Source of the DNA: Coprinus comatus
Lineage: Eukaryota; Basidiomycota; Agaricomycetes; Agaricales; Agaricaceae
Reading direction: 5' to 3'
Length of the DNA stretch: 64,000 nt
Assembly: GCA_034638255.1 (NCBI GenBank)
Contig: JAWPGT010000002.1
Coordinates: 496,001 to 560,000, forward strand
Shown here: positions 21,101-33,300 of the stretch, in pieces
Numbering within the stretch: position 1 is the stretch's first letter
Layout of the letters: each line of letters begins with the position of its first letter
The notes under the pieces: generated by a model
What the model saw: only the letters and a program-made list of their open reading frames with translations
Database searches by the model: none
Told to the model about the DNA's origin: nothing
Translations under genes and position numbers: made by a program

Positions 21101-22988
21101 GAATTTGTTGTAGAGGCTGCAGTTACAGTATCACCAAAAGGAAAGGAGCTCTATGTTAATGATGTCGGGTGAGTTTCTTTTCTACCTTGTCATTGGTCTC
21201 GATGCTAACATCCTATTTCCGTAGACTTTTGACACAAACACGACCATCAGCAGTCGGAGCTCGTTCACCCTCACTAATGTTTAGTCCTTCGCAAATGCGT
21301 TCACAGTCACCAGGTGGGCTAACTCAAGCCCAACATCATGCGTCCATATCCACAACGCCTCGCCCACCTTTGCGAACAATCTCTCTCCATAATCCTCCAC
21401 CAACCTCTTCTCCCGAAACAAGTCCGAAGCTTCATCGATTGAGAAAGCGAGGAGCAACTCCAACAGCGAGAACACCACGGGATTCACCACGGATTTCCAG
21501 TGCCAGTGTTACACCTGTTGGGTCCCCTATACGGCCTCGAAATGCATTTGATCTTCTTGGGAAAAAACCCATGGAGAAGAATAAAGGAAAGGAGAAAGAG
21601 TCTAAGGTCTCTAAGATGATTAGAGGAGACTATCTCGCTGATGAGGCTGAAGAATCTGATGAAGATAACTTGGTTGGCTTTGGGTTAACAAAGAAAGGTG
21701 GTGACGATGACGAAGAGGAGGGTGTAGATTTGGATGCGACATTGACTGAACTTGTGGATGATAATAAAATGGATGAAGAGACTGAGGCAGCGGAAAAAGT
21801 GCAGGAAAAACATAGGTGAGTCTTTGAATAATGATATATACTTACTGTCTTTGCTGAATGGTCGAAACAGGGAATTGCTAGAAATAGATGATGAGGCTGA
21901 ATTGAAGTTTGCAGAGGGTGTAGTACAAGGAGAGTTGAGAAAGAAGAAACGTGGCAAGTTTGGTATCGACGATAGTGATGATGAAGATGAAGATGAAGAT
22001 TCTGGGAGGAGGGCTAGGCGTAAGATGTATAAAAAGCAGAGAGTAGAGAGAGGAGATATTCAAACACTCGGTATGCTTCGATTGGATAAACTCTGGGACA
22101 TCCGCGTATTAATTTGATTTCTTAGCTGCTGATGAAAAGACTGCTGCTTTTGCTCAAGCGTACCAAAGCTCAGTTGTTGATGATGAGTCTATCGACCTTC
22201 GACCTTTTGATATGTCAACTGCTTTCCAAGTTGAGAGGGAGGGTGAAGACAAAGACGATACAATGGGTGATGACGAGGATGATGATGAAGGCGAGGATGG
22301 GGAAGAGAAGAAAGAGAATGAAGTTTTATCGTACACACAATTTCGAGAGGAAGTTAGGTATATGGCAGAACATCCCGAGGTAAGGTCTTTAACTCGGGTC
22401 ATTATGGAATGGAAGCTCAGCCGTTTATTTTTCTCTAGGAACAAGAGCCAGAGATTGACGTCGAAGATGTTTCTTGGATTGATGCTGATGAAGATATGGA
22501 CATGGATGTGGATATCAAGATGGTTACCGCACAGCACCCGAAGAAGAACGCTGTTTCAGCAACAGTCAAATCAGTTGCGGATACAGATTTCATGACGTTT
22601 AAGGTAAGCTTTCCCATTGTTAAAGCCTTCCCTGTGGGCTTCCTTCCTGCCCATCAATTGGCTTTTGATACTCTCGACTTACTCTTTCATATTATAGCCT
22701 ATCCGGAGGCAAGAGAACCTGAAGGATCTTGAGCGTTCGAAAGCTTGGGCCCGAACAGAATCACGCAATATTGGTGGTTCAACTGGTCGTACGGTCGGGG
22801 GGAGCGCGGTCACGGGACATGGTATTAACAAACTCAAGAGTGGAGGCGGTTCGCTAAGGGCGAAGGCACTTACTTCTCTCGCAGCTGCTTCAGGCTCATC
22901 GATATCTACAAACATCGGGAAGAAGCCCCTCAAGGCACAGGGCAGTATTCTTTCCAATATTTCCAAAAAACAAGACCACTTCCAATGA
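18177..22988 (+). CDS. MRC1: Mediator of replication checkpoint 1 (Mrc1/Claspin family), with a frame break near 19.9 kb
   Basis: Mrc1/Claspin links Pol epsilon and the replicative helicase at forks and carries the Mec1/ATR signal to Rad53/Chk. The protein is long and acidic with many S/T-Q and S/T-P pairs. Toward the C-terminus the Claspin/MRC1 core is seen: IDDEAELKFAEGVVQGELRKK, ARRKMYKKQRVERGDIQTLA, and DLRPFDMSTAF; the end has DTDFMTFK then PIRRQENLKDLERSKAWART. Exons start 18177-19073, 19125-19258 and 19308 onward; later junctions lie near 20914/20972, 21170/21225, 21815/21871, 22070/22126, 22380/22439 and 22602/22699. Between 19880 and 19939 the frame changes: NHGGKLT is followed, one base out, by EDELTVAGTKSILELASKGA. 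One extra A would restore the frame; alternatively a 58-nt GT-AG intron (19881-19938) is phase-compatible. Confidence 0.85.
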
Positions 22989-23319
22989 TACCCGGCACCC
23001 CCTATGTTATCTCAACACGTGTGTATTTATACTGTAACTATGCTTACTTTTTGATTTGCTTTGATACTATGCATTTCATGTTCATGTAGTTTTCGTTATG
23101 CTTCTCTTGTATTGTACACTATACACAAATAACTAAATTATGGCCTCGACGGGAATTCGGAATTGTGAAGGCGAAGAGATATTCCGAAGATGACCAGGGG
23201 GACAATGGGGTGAGAAAATATGTAATATGCAATAAGAATGACGCGAAAAAGGGTACTTGTTGGTACTTTGGAAACAATAACTATAGACATTCCGAAGGTG
23301 AAAACCAAAAAAGGGTATA
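22989..23319. other. 3' intergenic region between convergent genes
   Basis: AT-rich, contains a CACGTG at about 23017-23022 and no coding frame of note. The convergent small membrane-protein gene may extend down to 23320 depending on which C-terminal frame is real. Confidence 0.35.
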
Positions 23320-23446
23320 TCAGTATGTAATGTAAATGGGTTGCGGGACTGGAGAAAAGGAAGACAGGAGATAAGGGGTCGCGCGAAGGATACGGGAAGG
23401 TTGGATGAATGGGAAGGATGCATAAGGATTATTTTGCATAGCTTTT

Positions 23447-23906
23447 TTAGTGGTATTGTTTCGCTCCAAAAGCCTTGCCAAAGCGCACCCAATTTGCTTT
23501 TGGGCGGTTCGCGCTGCTAGAGTTGCAGCTACGAGGGACTTGTCGTGAATGAGAAGAGCTTCGACGTCTCTTTGTGTTTGTCTGAATCTGTAATACGCGT
23601 AGGATGAGTTATGGATACGAATGCCAAGGCGCGACGAGTATGTACCTTGTGTCGTAGCAGTATGAGTTTTGCCATATTGGCTGGTGGACCAGTTTCGCGG
23701 AATGGGTTACCTTAAGGTACGAAAGACGTGTGAGCTACGGGCAGAAAGAGTAGTAGAGAGCACATACGGGATGCAACCAAGGTCATACCCGCTTCATGGG
23801 CATCAAGAGAATCGTCGATAGACATGATATGGAGCCAGAGTGCAGGCATGAGAAAGTAGACAATGAAGACGGCAGCAACGGAGCTGAGAGCCATGAGCGC
23901 GAGCAT
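23447..23906 (-). CDS. Small membrane-anchored protein, unrecognised; C-terminal frame uncertain
   Basis: Exon 1 (23768-23906) encodes MLALMALSSVAAVFIVYFLM, a signal-anchor-like membrane span, followed by PALWLHIMSIDDSLDAHEAG. Exon 2 (23646-23710) continues in phase with NPFRETGPPANMAKLILLRHK. With a standard splice, exon 3 (from 23587) gives a basic Ser/Arg tail ending at 23447. One base out, the same DNA reads FRQTQRDVEALLIHDKSL then VAATLAARTAQKQIGCALARL, a far more protein-like helix that would extend to a stop at 23320. So the tail may carry a one-base indel or an unusual splice. Divergent from tafazzin (217 bp between starts). Function not recognised. Confidence 0.55.
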
Positions 23907-24123
23907 GGTCGCTGCGAACGGCGCTGAGGCCAGCTAGCCTCTGGCGGAACAAACAGATAACAGGATTAGGAGGGCAGTGAAGCCGGGGCTGGGGAGTCAC
24001 AGCACTTGTTGTCCAACAAAAGTCTGCCCATTTTCTTTGGGGTTTCAACCTTCTTATTATGTAAGCGTCTAAGCGGCAGATCTCGATCTCCCTTCAAACC
24101 CTTCCGATGCCGGGCCTTTCCTT

Positions 24124-25365
24124 ATGAACAGTCTCTTCTCCACCGCGACCGTCACCGCCGTCGGCCTCACCTGCAAACTCTTCCTCAACATTGGCTACTG
24201 CTCACTCACGGTCAATGGCCTCCCAATACTTCGCAATGCTATAGAAAGTTCCACACGTCATAACAAACAGCAAGGCGTCATCACAGGTATGTACACATGT
24301 TTGTCAGTGCTTATTCACCCACTCAACTAGCTCCAGTTGCAAATCATATATCAACGTTAGTCCTCAGCATCATCATCAAGAACCCAGCTCATGTCCGCAA
24401 TACTATAGACTCGATGACCCAGTAACGTGGGGAGTTCTCCCAGCTCATTACTATTTGCGCTCCCGCACCACAAGGTGGGCTCTCGGCGCTTCCGATATCA
24501 TATTCACGAACCCGTGAGTTGTCTCTTCCATATCCCCATCCATCAACTTGTCTTCGAATTTACCATATCTACGTCAGATAGTGTTTTCTCGACCTTCTTT
24601 CGATTAGGACAAACACTCGAGACCTTTAGGGGTGAAGGTATACATCAAGGTGCCGTTGACACCGCTATATCACAATTGAATCGAGGAGGTTGGGTGGGTA
24701 TCGTCTCTTCACATCGCATCTGTCGTCAATACCAGACTCACTAACAACTCAACATCTTATCGGAGTATAGGTCCACCTGTACGGTGAAGGGAAAGTTCAT
24801 CAACCCAAAACATACCCGCAGGATTCTACCGGCCATGCCAGACTGCCTAGATTCAAGTGGGGTGTGTGAGTATTTCCGTACTATACCCAGAGTAAACCGC
24901 ATTAACGGAGCGACATACAGCGGAAGAATCGTTATGGAGGCGGAAACTCCACCTATTGTAATACCCATGTGGTTGACTGGCTTTAATCAACTTATGCCTG
25001 AAGGAAGACCATTCCCGTACAAATATCTTCCTCGTCCAGGTGTAAAGCTTAGTGTTACCTTTGGTGACCCTATCCCTGATGAAAATATTCGTAAAGCCCT
25101 CGGAGCCATCTCTTCTCCCAGATCCGGTAATCAATCTAAATCCGTCCAGGTAGGCGACAAGCCCAAAGGATGGACGGGAAATGAAATGCAGCAGATTTTG
25201 GAACGACAACAAAACTCAGGGGGGGCAGACATCGTCTCCGATACTGGTACACCCGAGGAGTTGATCAGAACTAGAGCTGAGGTAACGAGTATCATTCATG
25301 ATGCTGTAGAATCCCTCGGGTACTCTGTATCTGGCAAGCTGCTAGATAAAAATAGACACATATAA
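24124..25365 (+). CDS. TAZ1: Tafazzin (cardiolipin-remodelling transacylase)
   Basis: Six exons (24124-24286, 24337-24355, 24409-24513, 24582-24693, 24771-24865, 24921-25365) give about 312 residues. Tafazzin exchanges acyl chains between phospholipids and monolysocardiolipin at mitochondrial membranes. The PlsC-type H-x4-D motif is VANHISTLDDP, spanning the 19-nt exon 2; the second motif is WVHLYGEGKVHQP, with RFKWGVGRIVMEA and PPIVIPMWLTGFNQLMPEG after it, all characteristic of tafazzins. The C-terminus (TRAEVTSIIHDAVESLG) is a typical terminal helix. The exon 4 acceptor needs the second AG at 24581, because using the first would create a stop. Confidence 0.92.
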
Positions 25366-26973
25366 TTATAGCCCAGGTACTTATCATTTGCCCTCTAATT
25401 ATATACCTTCAGTACTTAGATGCCTTTCCAAACACGAGCATGAGCACGAGACCACAATGATGACAGAACAATGGAATGCCGTATGGGCATTATCGCTACA
25501 CTAGAGGACCGAATACATGCATAAATACCTCGGTTCTGGTTCTTCAATACGTCGCTCTATCTCAAGCTTTTCCTCTTTCATGAGAATATATTGTTGCGGG
25601 GATTAGGCTCCAAAGATTTACCCCAGATGCTGAGCTAGACATGGCCTAGAATACCACTAACCGACGCCACAACTAGTCTGAACGAACAAGTTGCTTTTTG
25701 ACGTCATCATTCATTCTGCCCTAAATTGCTACTAATGAAAAGTACCGATCAGCTTCAATTATTAATTATGCTCAAGTGCATGGATGTTTTAATCTACACC
25801 GCGTTCAATGTTCCCTTGCCAGATTGATAGTAAATGCTAATCCAAATATAAGTATATCATGTAGGAATTCTATTTAAGTAGAAAACCTGTAAGATGGTGA
25901 TGGATATAAATACGGGACGTTTGGATCTGATAACATATGATTTTTCAAGACTCGAACTCGGGATACTTTGAAGATATAGTAAGTACTTGTATGTATTGAA
26001 TCATTGTGCGCATGTCTTGATGTAGACAAAAGATGGCTTGGGTATTATAAGCCAATATTTACTCCAAGTACTATGTCACTCACAACTGTAAACGTCCGCG
26101 GTGCCCCCTCTGTTATCACTCATCTTTGATATCATTAATCGGTTTACTCGTGGATATTCTGTGTTGTCGTTGTTAAATGCATCATTACATGTATCGTCTC
26201 TCGTGTAGTCTCTCGTGAGTCACTAGGTTATTGGTTCCCAGAGTAAGACCCAATGCATAATTTACTACTATAGCAGAGCGAACAATTTCTCATAAATGAC
26301 ATCACTGGGCTTCTGGTAAAAGTAGGCGTCTAGTAGGATAGTTAGATATTTTAATCTGGGTCTAATATTATTGTACTTCGATTGTTGTATAGTTATATAT
26401 ATTCTATAACGTGAAGATTTATGTGTTGGTTTCGTAGTATGTGGTACAGAATGTCAGGTTTCTACGAAATTACAAGAATTAAAAATAAGTGGATTTTCAT
26501 TGTGAAGGGGTGAGCATCGGATCAACACATAAATAACTCTCATCAACCTCCCAATGAAATTCACCTACACACTTACATAGTATTTATCAATAATACTTGA
26601 CAACATGTTGAGTTTGGTAATAGGGGTCGTAAGAGTAATTTTTATCATAGACGGATCATCCTAGAGCGGGGTTGATGTACTACTACGTGTAGTATTGTGC
26701 GCCATATCCGCCTCTCCGTCCTCCGACCAGTTCGCTTATGCTTAGTATCGGAGAGGCGGTTGCACCGGTGCTGTATTGGAGAAGTATACTTGGCAGGACA
26801 TATGTAACATGTTTCGGTACAAAAGTGGAAACTATTTTTTCAGGTCAACTCGAAGATGAGTACATAAAAACAGGATTGGAATATGCGATAGTCCGAATGA
26901 GTGAATTACATTAGTCTATGGTACGTAGAGAAAAAAATTAGTGTAGTAAGATTTACAAAATACTAGCGTTGTA
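25366..26973. other. Gene-poor AT-rich region of about 1.6 kb
   Basis: The longest stretch in this half of the window with no coding signal. It contains short AT palindromes near 26390-26410 and 26675-26690 and the GC-rich inverted repeat listed separately. No tRNA or transposon coding sequence is seen. Confidence 0.5.
26708..26759. repeat. Inverted repeat: 11-bp perfect GC-rich arms, 30-nt loop
   Basis: CCGCCTCTCCG at 26708-26718 is matched exactly by its reverse complement CGGAGAGGCGG at 26749-26759. It stands out as a GC-rich island in AT-rich DNA, about 215 bp past the CAX stop codon. It could be a hairpin in the 3' end of that transcript, a small RNA or a remnant of a short element; none is shown. 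Confidence 0.7.
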
Positions 26974-29016
26974 TCAATGCTTTACACCGGGGTTCGCACC
27001 CCCATTAGCAATAGTATCCGCAATGGTACCTCTTGTTAACATCAATGTCACCTCAGGTTGGCCTGGGTAGTACCATGCACATAGAGCCTGTTAAGCCGGG
27101 GGTGTTTATTTACAATTATTCCATTGAAACAGATTCATATACTCACAATGATAACATAAAACGAGATCATGGCAAATCCCTCTGCCCAGTTTGTCTTCCC
27201 ATCTGCTGTGACATAGTTAACGAGAAAACAAGCGCCTACAAGGACCACCACTTCAAATAAGTCTGATAGCAGTTCAGTTTAATTTGTCAAAATGTTTCGC
27301 AAAATTACTTACCGAAGAGCAAGCTCAACGGTCTATTGGTAAACCACGCTATTAAGATAAAAAGTGGTATCCAGAACAAAGTAAATTGGATGGAGAGATC
27401 AATAGTTCGAGCTTTGGCAAGGGAAATGGGCTCGAGTGGTCTTTGGAAAAAGTGGGTGTAGATGGAACGCAAGAAGTACAGAGCAGCAACAGTTCCGTCA
27501 GCAGCAAAAGATACCACCGGAAGTAAAATGAGACCAAACCACCTGTTCATAGAATTTGGTCAATTGACAACAATCATAAGATGAAAAAAAAACTGTATAC
27601 TCCCGATGCCCACCGAGGCTGTGGTCAATATGCTCTATGCTTTCAACTAGCTAAGGGAGAGGGGTTACCAACAATTGTCGTAATGATCGTAGATTGAGTA
27701 CTTACAAATTCTACTGTAGCACCCATGAGACCAACAGCAATGATGATAACGGCGATGCAGACCCATTGATTTACTTCCGGATCTTGGTATGCCAGTTTTT
27801 TTTCATGTTCTAAAACCATTTTATTACACTTCTTTCTGTCTTCGTTATTCTCGGGAGGAGGGTCATGGAGATATATCCGTGAACAAATATACCTATATTG
27901 CAACAGTGTTATGACTTGCAACATTTCTAGTAATCAGAATCAAGCATAACAACTCACATTACTAAGAGGACAATAGAGATACCACGGCTGAACTGCAGGA
28001 AATTTCCCCTCAACTCGTCGGTGAGGACATTATGTGTCGCACTACCAATGTCAATGGTGACGCCGCGATCAAGGGCCGCAAAAAATGCAGCGGGAACAAC
28101 AATACTCAGAACACTAAGGATCATGCCACACGTTGAGCGGCACAACCAATAATAGTGTGGAGAGGCACATACCCTAACATGAGAAGGGTATGATTTAGCT
28201 CTGTGGATTCTGTTTGCAGCAATTGCGAGGCAATTCTTGCCCCTCCAGTTAAAAAAGCTACGCCTGGGATGAGAAGAAGATGTAGGAGAATGACACCAAT
28301 GAGGGTAGATTGCATGACTCGATATCTGTAGTCTGCGTCAGCTCTCTCGCGCTACGGGTACGAGTGCAAGCGGTCCCTCACTTATGCTTGAGCAGTAGGA
28401 TCACAGCCAGAGTAGCTTCCACAGCGCTGTATATAACCATCAACTCAGAAATGGTCAATTGCAAGACAAGGGGGCATACTTGTTTAAGGTGATTACAATC
28501 AAGTCACCAAAGGCTTGTCCAACGTAGAATTCCATTTGCTCGCCACAATAGTCAAACAGCCTTTCAAGGGGAATGATAGCAAGGAAAGAGGCTAGGAGAA
28601 TGTATGAGAACTCTACCTGACGCTCGGATTAGTGGACTCACTAGTGAAAATGAGTGTTTCATATTCTTTCTGAGTGAAGCGCAGTAGCCAGGAAATAGGC
28701 AGGAAGACCAGGAACAGGTTTAGGACTGCGTATCGTTTTTAACGAGTATACATATCAAGTAAAACGTTGACGCACACGACGAGGTTGCAAGATTCCGAAA
28801 ACTTTCAGCTACTCCAACCTTTTTCTTGCCTTTCCTCATGAATCTCGTCTTAAACCGTCTCAAACCCACACGATCTGGTATCCCCGGTATGTGCCGCTCA
28901 GGCTTTGTAGTCGGTAATAAAACTTGGTTCTCTATTTCATAATCATTTGAGTAGCTGAAATCGCCATGTATTCGTTGTCTGGCATATCCCATTTCTGGTA
29001 CAGTTGTCGTATCCAT
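26974..29016 (-). CDS. Divergent vacuolar-type Ca2+/H+ exchanger (CAX/VCX1 family)
   Basis: Eleven exons join in consistent phase to about 502 residues (28776-29016, 28642-28725, 28480-28612, 28382-28426, 28173-28325, 27958-28113, 27706-27892, 27601-27650, 27313-27542, 27147-27262, 26974-27087). After an about 80-residue basic N-terminus come about 11 membrane spans. The two alpha repeats are recognisable: GQAFGDLIVITLNNAVEATLA and FGLILLPVVSFAADGTVAAL, with LVESIEHIDHSL before the second, and a typical CAX ending (VNYVTADGKTNWAEG, ALCAWYYPG). However the cation-binding GNAxE signatures are altered: NNAVE in repeat 1 keeps the Glu, while repeat 2 reads SFAADG instead of GNAAEH. Probably a cation/proton antiporter of endomembranes, with specificity possibly changed. 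Confidence 0.85.
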
Positions 29017-30350
29017 CGGTGTTGGGGGAGTAGAGGATATTCGTAGGCGAGGATAGTTAAGTGAAGGGAGGGTGGTCGTGTGAGCCTAAAGAGGGGTTGG
29101 AGGTGAAGCAGTGTAGAAAAAGTGCCTCATGTGTTTACACGAGCCCAAGGAGGTTAGTGTGCTGCGCTCACCCTAGCATTGAAATACTGCTTCTAATGCC
29201 GTTAGATCTATCTCCGATCTCACCGCGCATCGTTTCAAGAACAAGCCAATGCGCCGAGAATTCGAAGGAATTATTTAAACCAGATACACAGGCCTTTTCG
29301 GTTGTTAATCCTTTTTGCTGAGAACATCACCATAATATTGATATACTCACAGGGCTGGCACGCCGTATAAAGGGCGGAACAGCATCGTGGGGCGATAAAC
29401 GGGTTTCATTATCTGTAAACCACTCTTGTATCTAAACATGAACGTCCGTCACGAGGAGCACACCTCTGAGACGTAAAAATGGAAAGAAATGAAAAAACTC
29501 ACAGGTCAGATATCGTGTGAGCGATCCGGCCAGCATAACACAGATAAGGATTGTCGACAGGACTTGTAAGGATAGTTTGGTCGTGTGTGACAAGATGCCA
29601 AATAGATTTTCACCTTGGATACACTAGGAAAAAGTACCAGACATGAATCTGCCTTGTTAGAACATGCGTAAAGGTATAGGTCAGGTTTCCCATTATACCA
29701 TAATGGCGTCTTGCGCTCCGGATAAAAAACAACCCCAGCCTCAGTCATGAAGGTTCATGCCTTCCCAAATCCCTATTCCTAGGCCCATGAAGTTATGAGC
29801 TTGGGTCAGCATTGAAGCTGTCATGATCATGATACACTTTTTGTTTGTGTGTTATTTCTATAGACCTGGTCACGGTAGATATTTTTTCAGAGGCCAGACT
29901 GTGCATTGGCCACAATGACAAAACAATGGGGGCCCAGGCGCCGTAGTAGAAGTACAGGAATGGAGGCAGCGAGGAGGCAGTGTTGCCTGGTAAGTTCGAG
30001 TTTTGACGACAAGTGTTCTTTAACAATCTGTTGACAAAGTGGGCTAGGTACGGCACCATTGATGAGAGTGTCTCCGGACTTGGTGCAGTCAAAGCTCAAT
30101 ACGAGTGGTACTAGATCAAAGGTAAACAATATCTTTGGGAATGGGAGCGGTTAATAGTTCCTCTTCGTTAAGGCCCAAGTGTGATGATATGTCACGGATA
30201 TTACATAATACATTTGTGCCCGCCAAACAATGTGTTCACAGCTCTTGTGTAGTACACAATTGCACATAACACGCACCCTGTCTGCACCCCTCCGGAACGG
30301 GCAGCGAACATTACCTTGAATCACCTTCGGACGTTTGTTAGCATCCCAGC
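29017..30350. other. Intergenic region of about 1.3 kb between divergent CAX and THO2 genes
   Basis: Several minus-strand frames of 60-100 codons overlap each other without intron logic or motifs. I see no supportable gene; the region should hold both promoters. Confidence 0.4.
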
Positions 30351-33300
30351 ATGGATGTAATTGACGATGTACGCAGGTGTGTGGCTACATGGACAAAAGG
30401 TGGAGAGGCAGAATGGTGAGCTTTACTAGTATGAGAGCTGTTAGGGTGTTGAACGGTCGTTTCAGTCGCAACATTCTAGTTCAACCTCATTGTGACCCGA
30501 CCTGCTTGGAAATCTTGACTACTGCATACCATACTCTCATAACCTCGGTTCTTTCTACCTGGTCACCACCATTCATATTATCACAAACTCAACTGCTCGA
30601 TTTCATTCAGTCACTCTTAGCTTCTCTCCCTTCTTCCTCCTCAACAAAAGCTAGCTCATATGTCGCGACCTTTGGGGACCACCTGGTGGATATGATATGG
30701 TCTATAGACGCGGCTCTGGATGAAGTTCTTTCAGACACCAAGACCGCGTTAAGCGCTTCCGCATCTTCAGCCCCGGACACCAACCCAAAGGCGAATGATA
30801 CGAAACAAAAGGTAGAGGATGACAAGGAGATTTTGCAGAGTATTGTTAAAGGCTTGCTTGTGCGTGATATATGTTTTGGAAAGTAGGTTTAACATTGAAC
30901 ATTGTTTAGAATATGCGTATTATCAGCCCAGAGTCTTGCCGGGAACGTTTGGATATCGGCGTTCTGGCGAACGTGGGACTTATTGCAGATAAAAGTATGA
31001 TGGAGAAGAAGGAGATTAGGATGCGTACAGGCCTTTTGTACGTGGCACTCCAATGACCCCACAAGGAAAAGCTAACTTTCATTCAGTTATAAACAGAACA
31101 AGTTCAACCTGCTGAGAGAACAATCTGAAGGATATAGCAAGCTCGTCGTTGAATTAACGAGTGGCATGGGAACCCCTCATTCTGCCGCAACTGGTTTACC
31201 AACAGAATCTTACAGCGAAATCCGAGCTCAAGCGCGTCCAGTTTGGGAGGAGGTTACCAGCATCATTGGATATTTTGATCTCGACCCCAACCGTGCTCTC
31301 GACGTCATTTTGGATGTGTTGTCTGTAAACCTCGCTACACATTACACTTTTTTCCTCGTTCTCTTGTCACACTCACACTGGAGGGGTGCATATCAAAGTC
31401 CTCCCAATCACGTCGATGGAGTTTCTATGGAGGTTGATGCATCCCCAGGTGCCTATAAAGGGAAAAGTCTCGATGAGGTCTTGGTCATAGCTGAGAAACA
31501 TACCTTTAATGGAGGAGATATTCCGGCTTTCAGTAATACGCGAGTCTTGTCGCAAGTTCTTGGCTTCAAGTTTGCATACTACCAGGTGTCTATCTTATCC
31601 AAGATGTTTTGTTTTCCCTAATTACTCACAACACTCTTAGATTCCCGAATTAGCTGGTACAACACCCAAGAATCTGTACCTGATGACAGCCCTCTTGATC
31701 AGAGAGAAGTTCATTTCATTGGAGGATATCTATTCGCATGTAGGTTTTCTTGCTAAGAAAAGTTTTTTCTCCTTCTCTAATCGCAACTTAAGCTTGCACC
31801 ATCCGAAGAAGACATGGAATTGACTTATAAGGAATATTTGGAGCACGTTCAAGCAAGAATTGCAGGTGCTAAATTCAGCCAACTCGCCATGGCAGCTCCC
31901 CTAGAGTCTGGATCTTCTCCACAACACAAACCCAAGCCTGTCACAGAAACAAAGAAGATTGAGGTCAAGCACAAGAACCAGAAAATCGGCCTGCTCCATG
32001 CATTGCTTTCTTTGGGTGTTCTTCGGCCAGCCTTTGCCATTTTAACCAAATACCCATGGATCGTTGATGCTTGTCCTGAAGTTGCTGACCTACTTTTACG
32101 CGTTCTGAAGTACTCGCTCCAACCATTGTACGAGTCGTTGCTTGTGACGAAGTCGCGTAACCCCAGCTTCACCAAACCCCGAACAAGAAGTGGGCCTTCT
32201 GGTACCATGCAATCAAATACCCAGAAGCCTATGTTAACTCTTTGGGCTCCCACCCCGCCGAGCACCACTGCTACGGAATTCGTATTCTTTTACCCGAACT
32301 GGGCGGACAGGGTTCCTGTTGTAGCAGAACTAGACGATCTCATGGATGTCGTCGAGCCGATTCTGCACTTTGTTGGCCTTCATGTATCCAGGGATCCATT
32401 GTTCCTCACAAAATTCTTGCGTCTCGGAAGACCTCATATATCGGCTACGGTGAGACCTCCATGATTTCTTGCTTCACCGAAGTCTAACTGTAACATACAG
32501 ACACCTACTATCGATCCAGAGACTAAGAAACCAAATGGGAAAGCGGACCCAACGCATCCTATCCGCATGTTCTGGTTCACGGTCCTGCGCAGATACCTTA
32601 TTCCCGCTCTTCCTTTAATTCGTGGCAATGCCGTTTGCACTGTGGAAATATGGAATATCATTCGTCACTTCCCTATGGAAGAACGTTGGCAACTATATGG
32701 CGAATGGAAGACTTCAATCTATCAAAACCACCCTGAATTGAAGATTCGGCAAGTGCAGGCTGATCGGGAGTCAAAAGGATTACTGAGACGACTGGCGCAT
32801 AACACCATTGACGGTCTTGCAGGACCGGTGGCAAAATTGGCACACTCTAATCCGTGTATCTTTTTCTCAAATGCCGTGAATCAGATTATGGCTTATGACA
32901 ATCTTGCAAGTGTTGTCATTCAAGCGTTGCGTTATGTAACCAACATGGGTTTCGATGTCTTGGTTTACATCGTGCTTGATGCTCTCGCAAACCCAAACAA
33001 GGATCGTGTCAAGGATGATGGTGTCAATACCGCTGATTGGTTGCAAAGTAAGACTCATATCCTCATTTGTGAAATCGCCCTAATTTTTAAATAGGTCTTG
33101 CCTCTTTTACTGGAATGTTATTCCGTCGTTATAGTGCTGAATTGAGTCCTGTCTTGAAGTACGTTGCTCATCAGCTACACAACGGTCAAACGACGGAGAT
33201 TGTTGTCTTGCGGGAACTCATTTGGAAGATGGCGGGTATTGAACCTCTGCCGAGTTTATCAGAAGCTCAAATTGCGGCTATGGCTGGAGGACCAGTCCTT

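Noticed and set aside
23803..24048. Minus-strand 81-codon frame upstream of the small membrane protein
   Set aside because: It overlaps the real exon in another frame and has Cys/His/Pro-rich nonsense composition.
25940..25975. T-loop-like GAGTTCGAGTC on the minus strand (possible tRNA)
   Set aside because: The bases around it do not form a T-arm stem, and no acceptor or anticodon arm can be built.
28310..28492. Possible frameshift in the CAX gene at exon 5
   Set aside because: Rechecking the bases at 28316-28328 gives a normal phase-2 splice, so no break is present.
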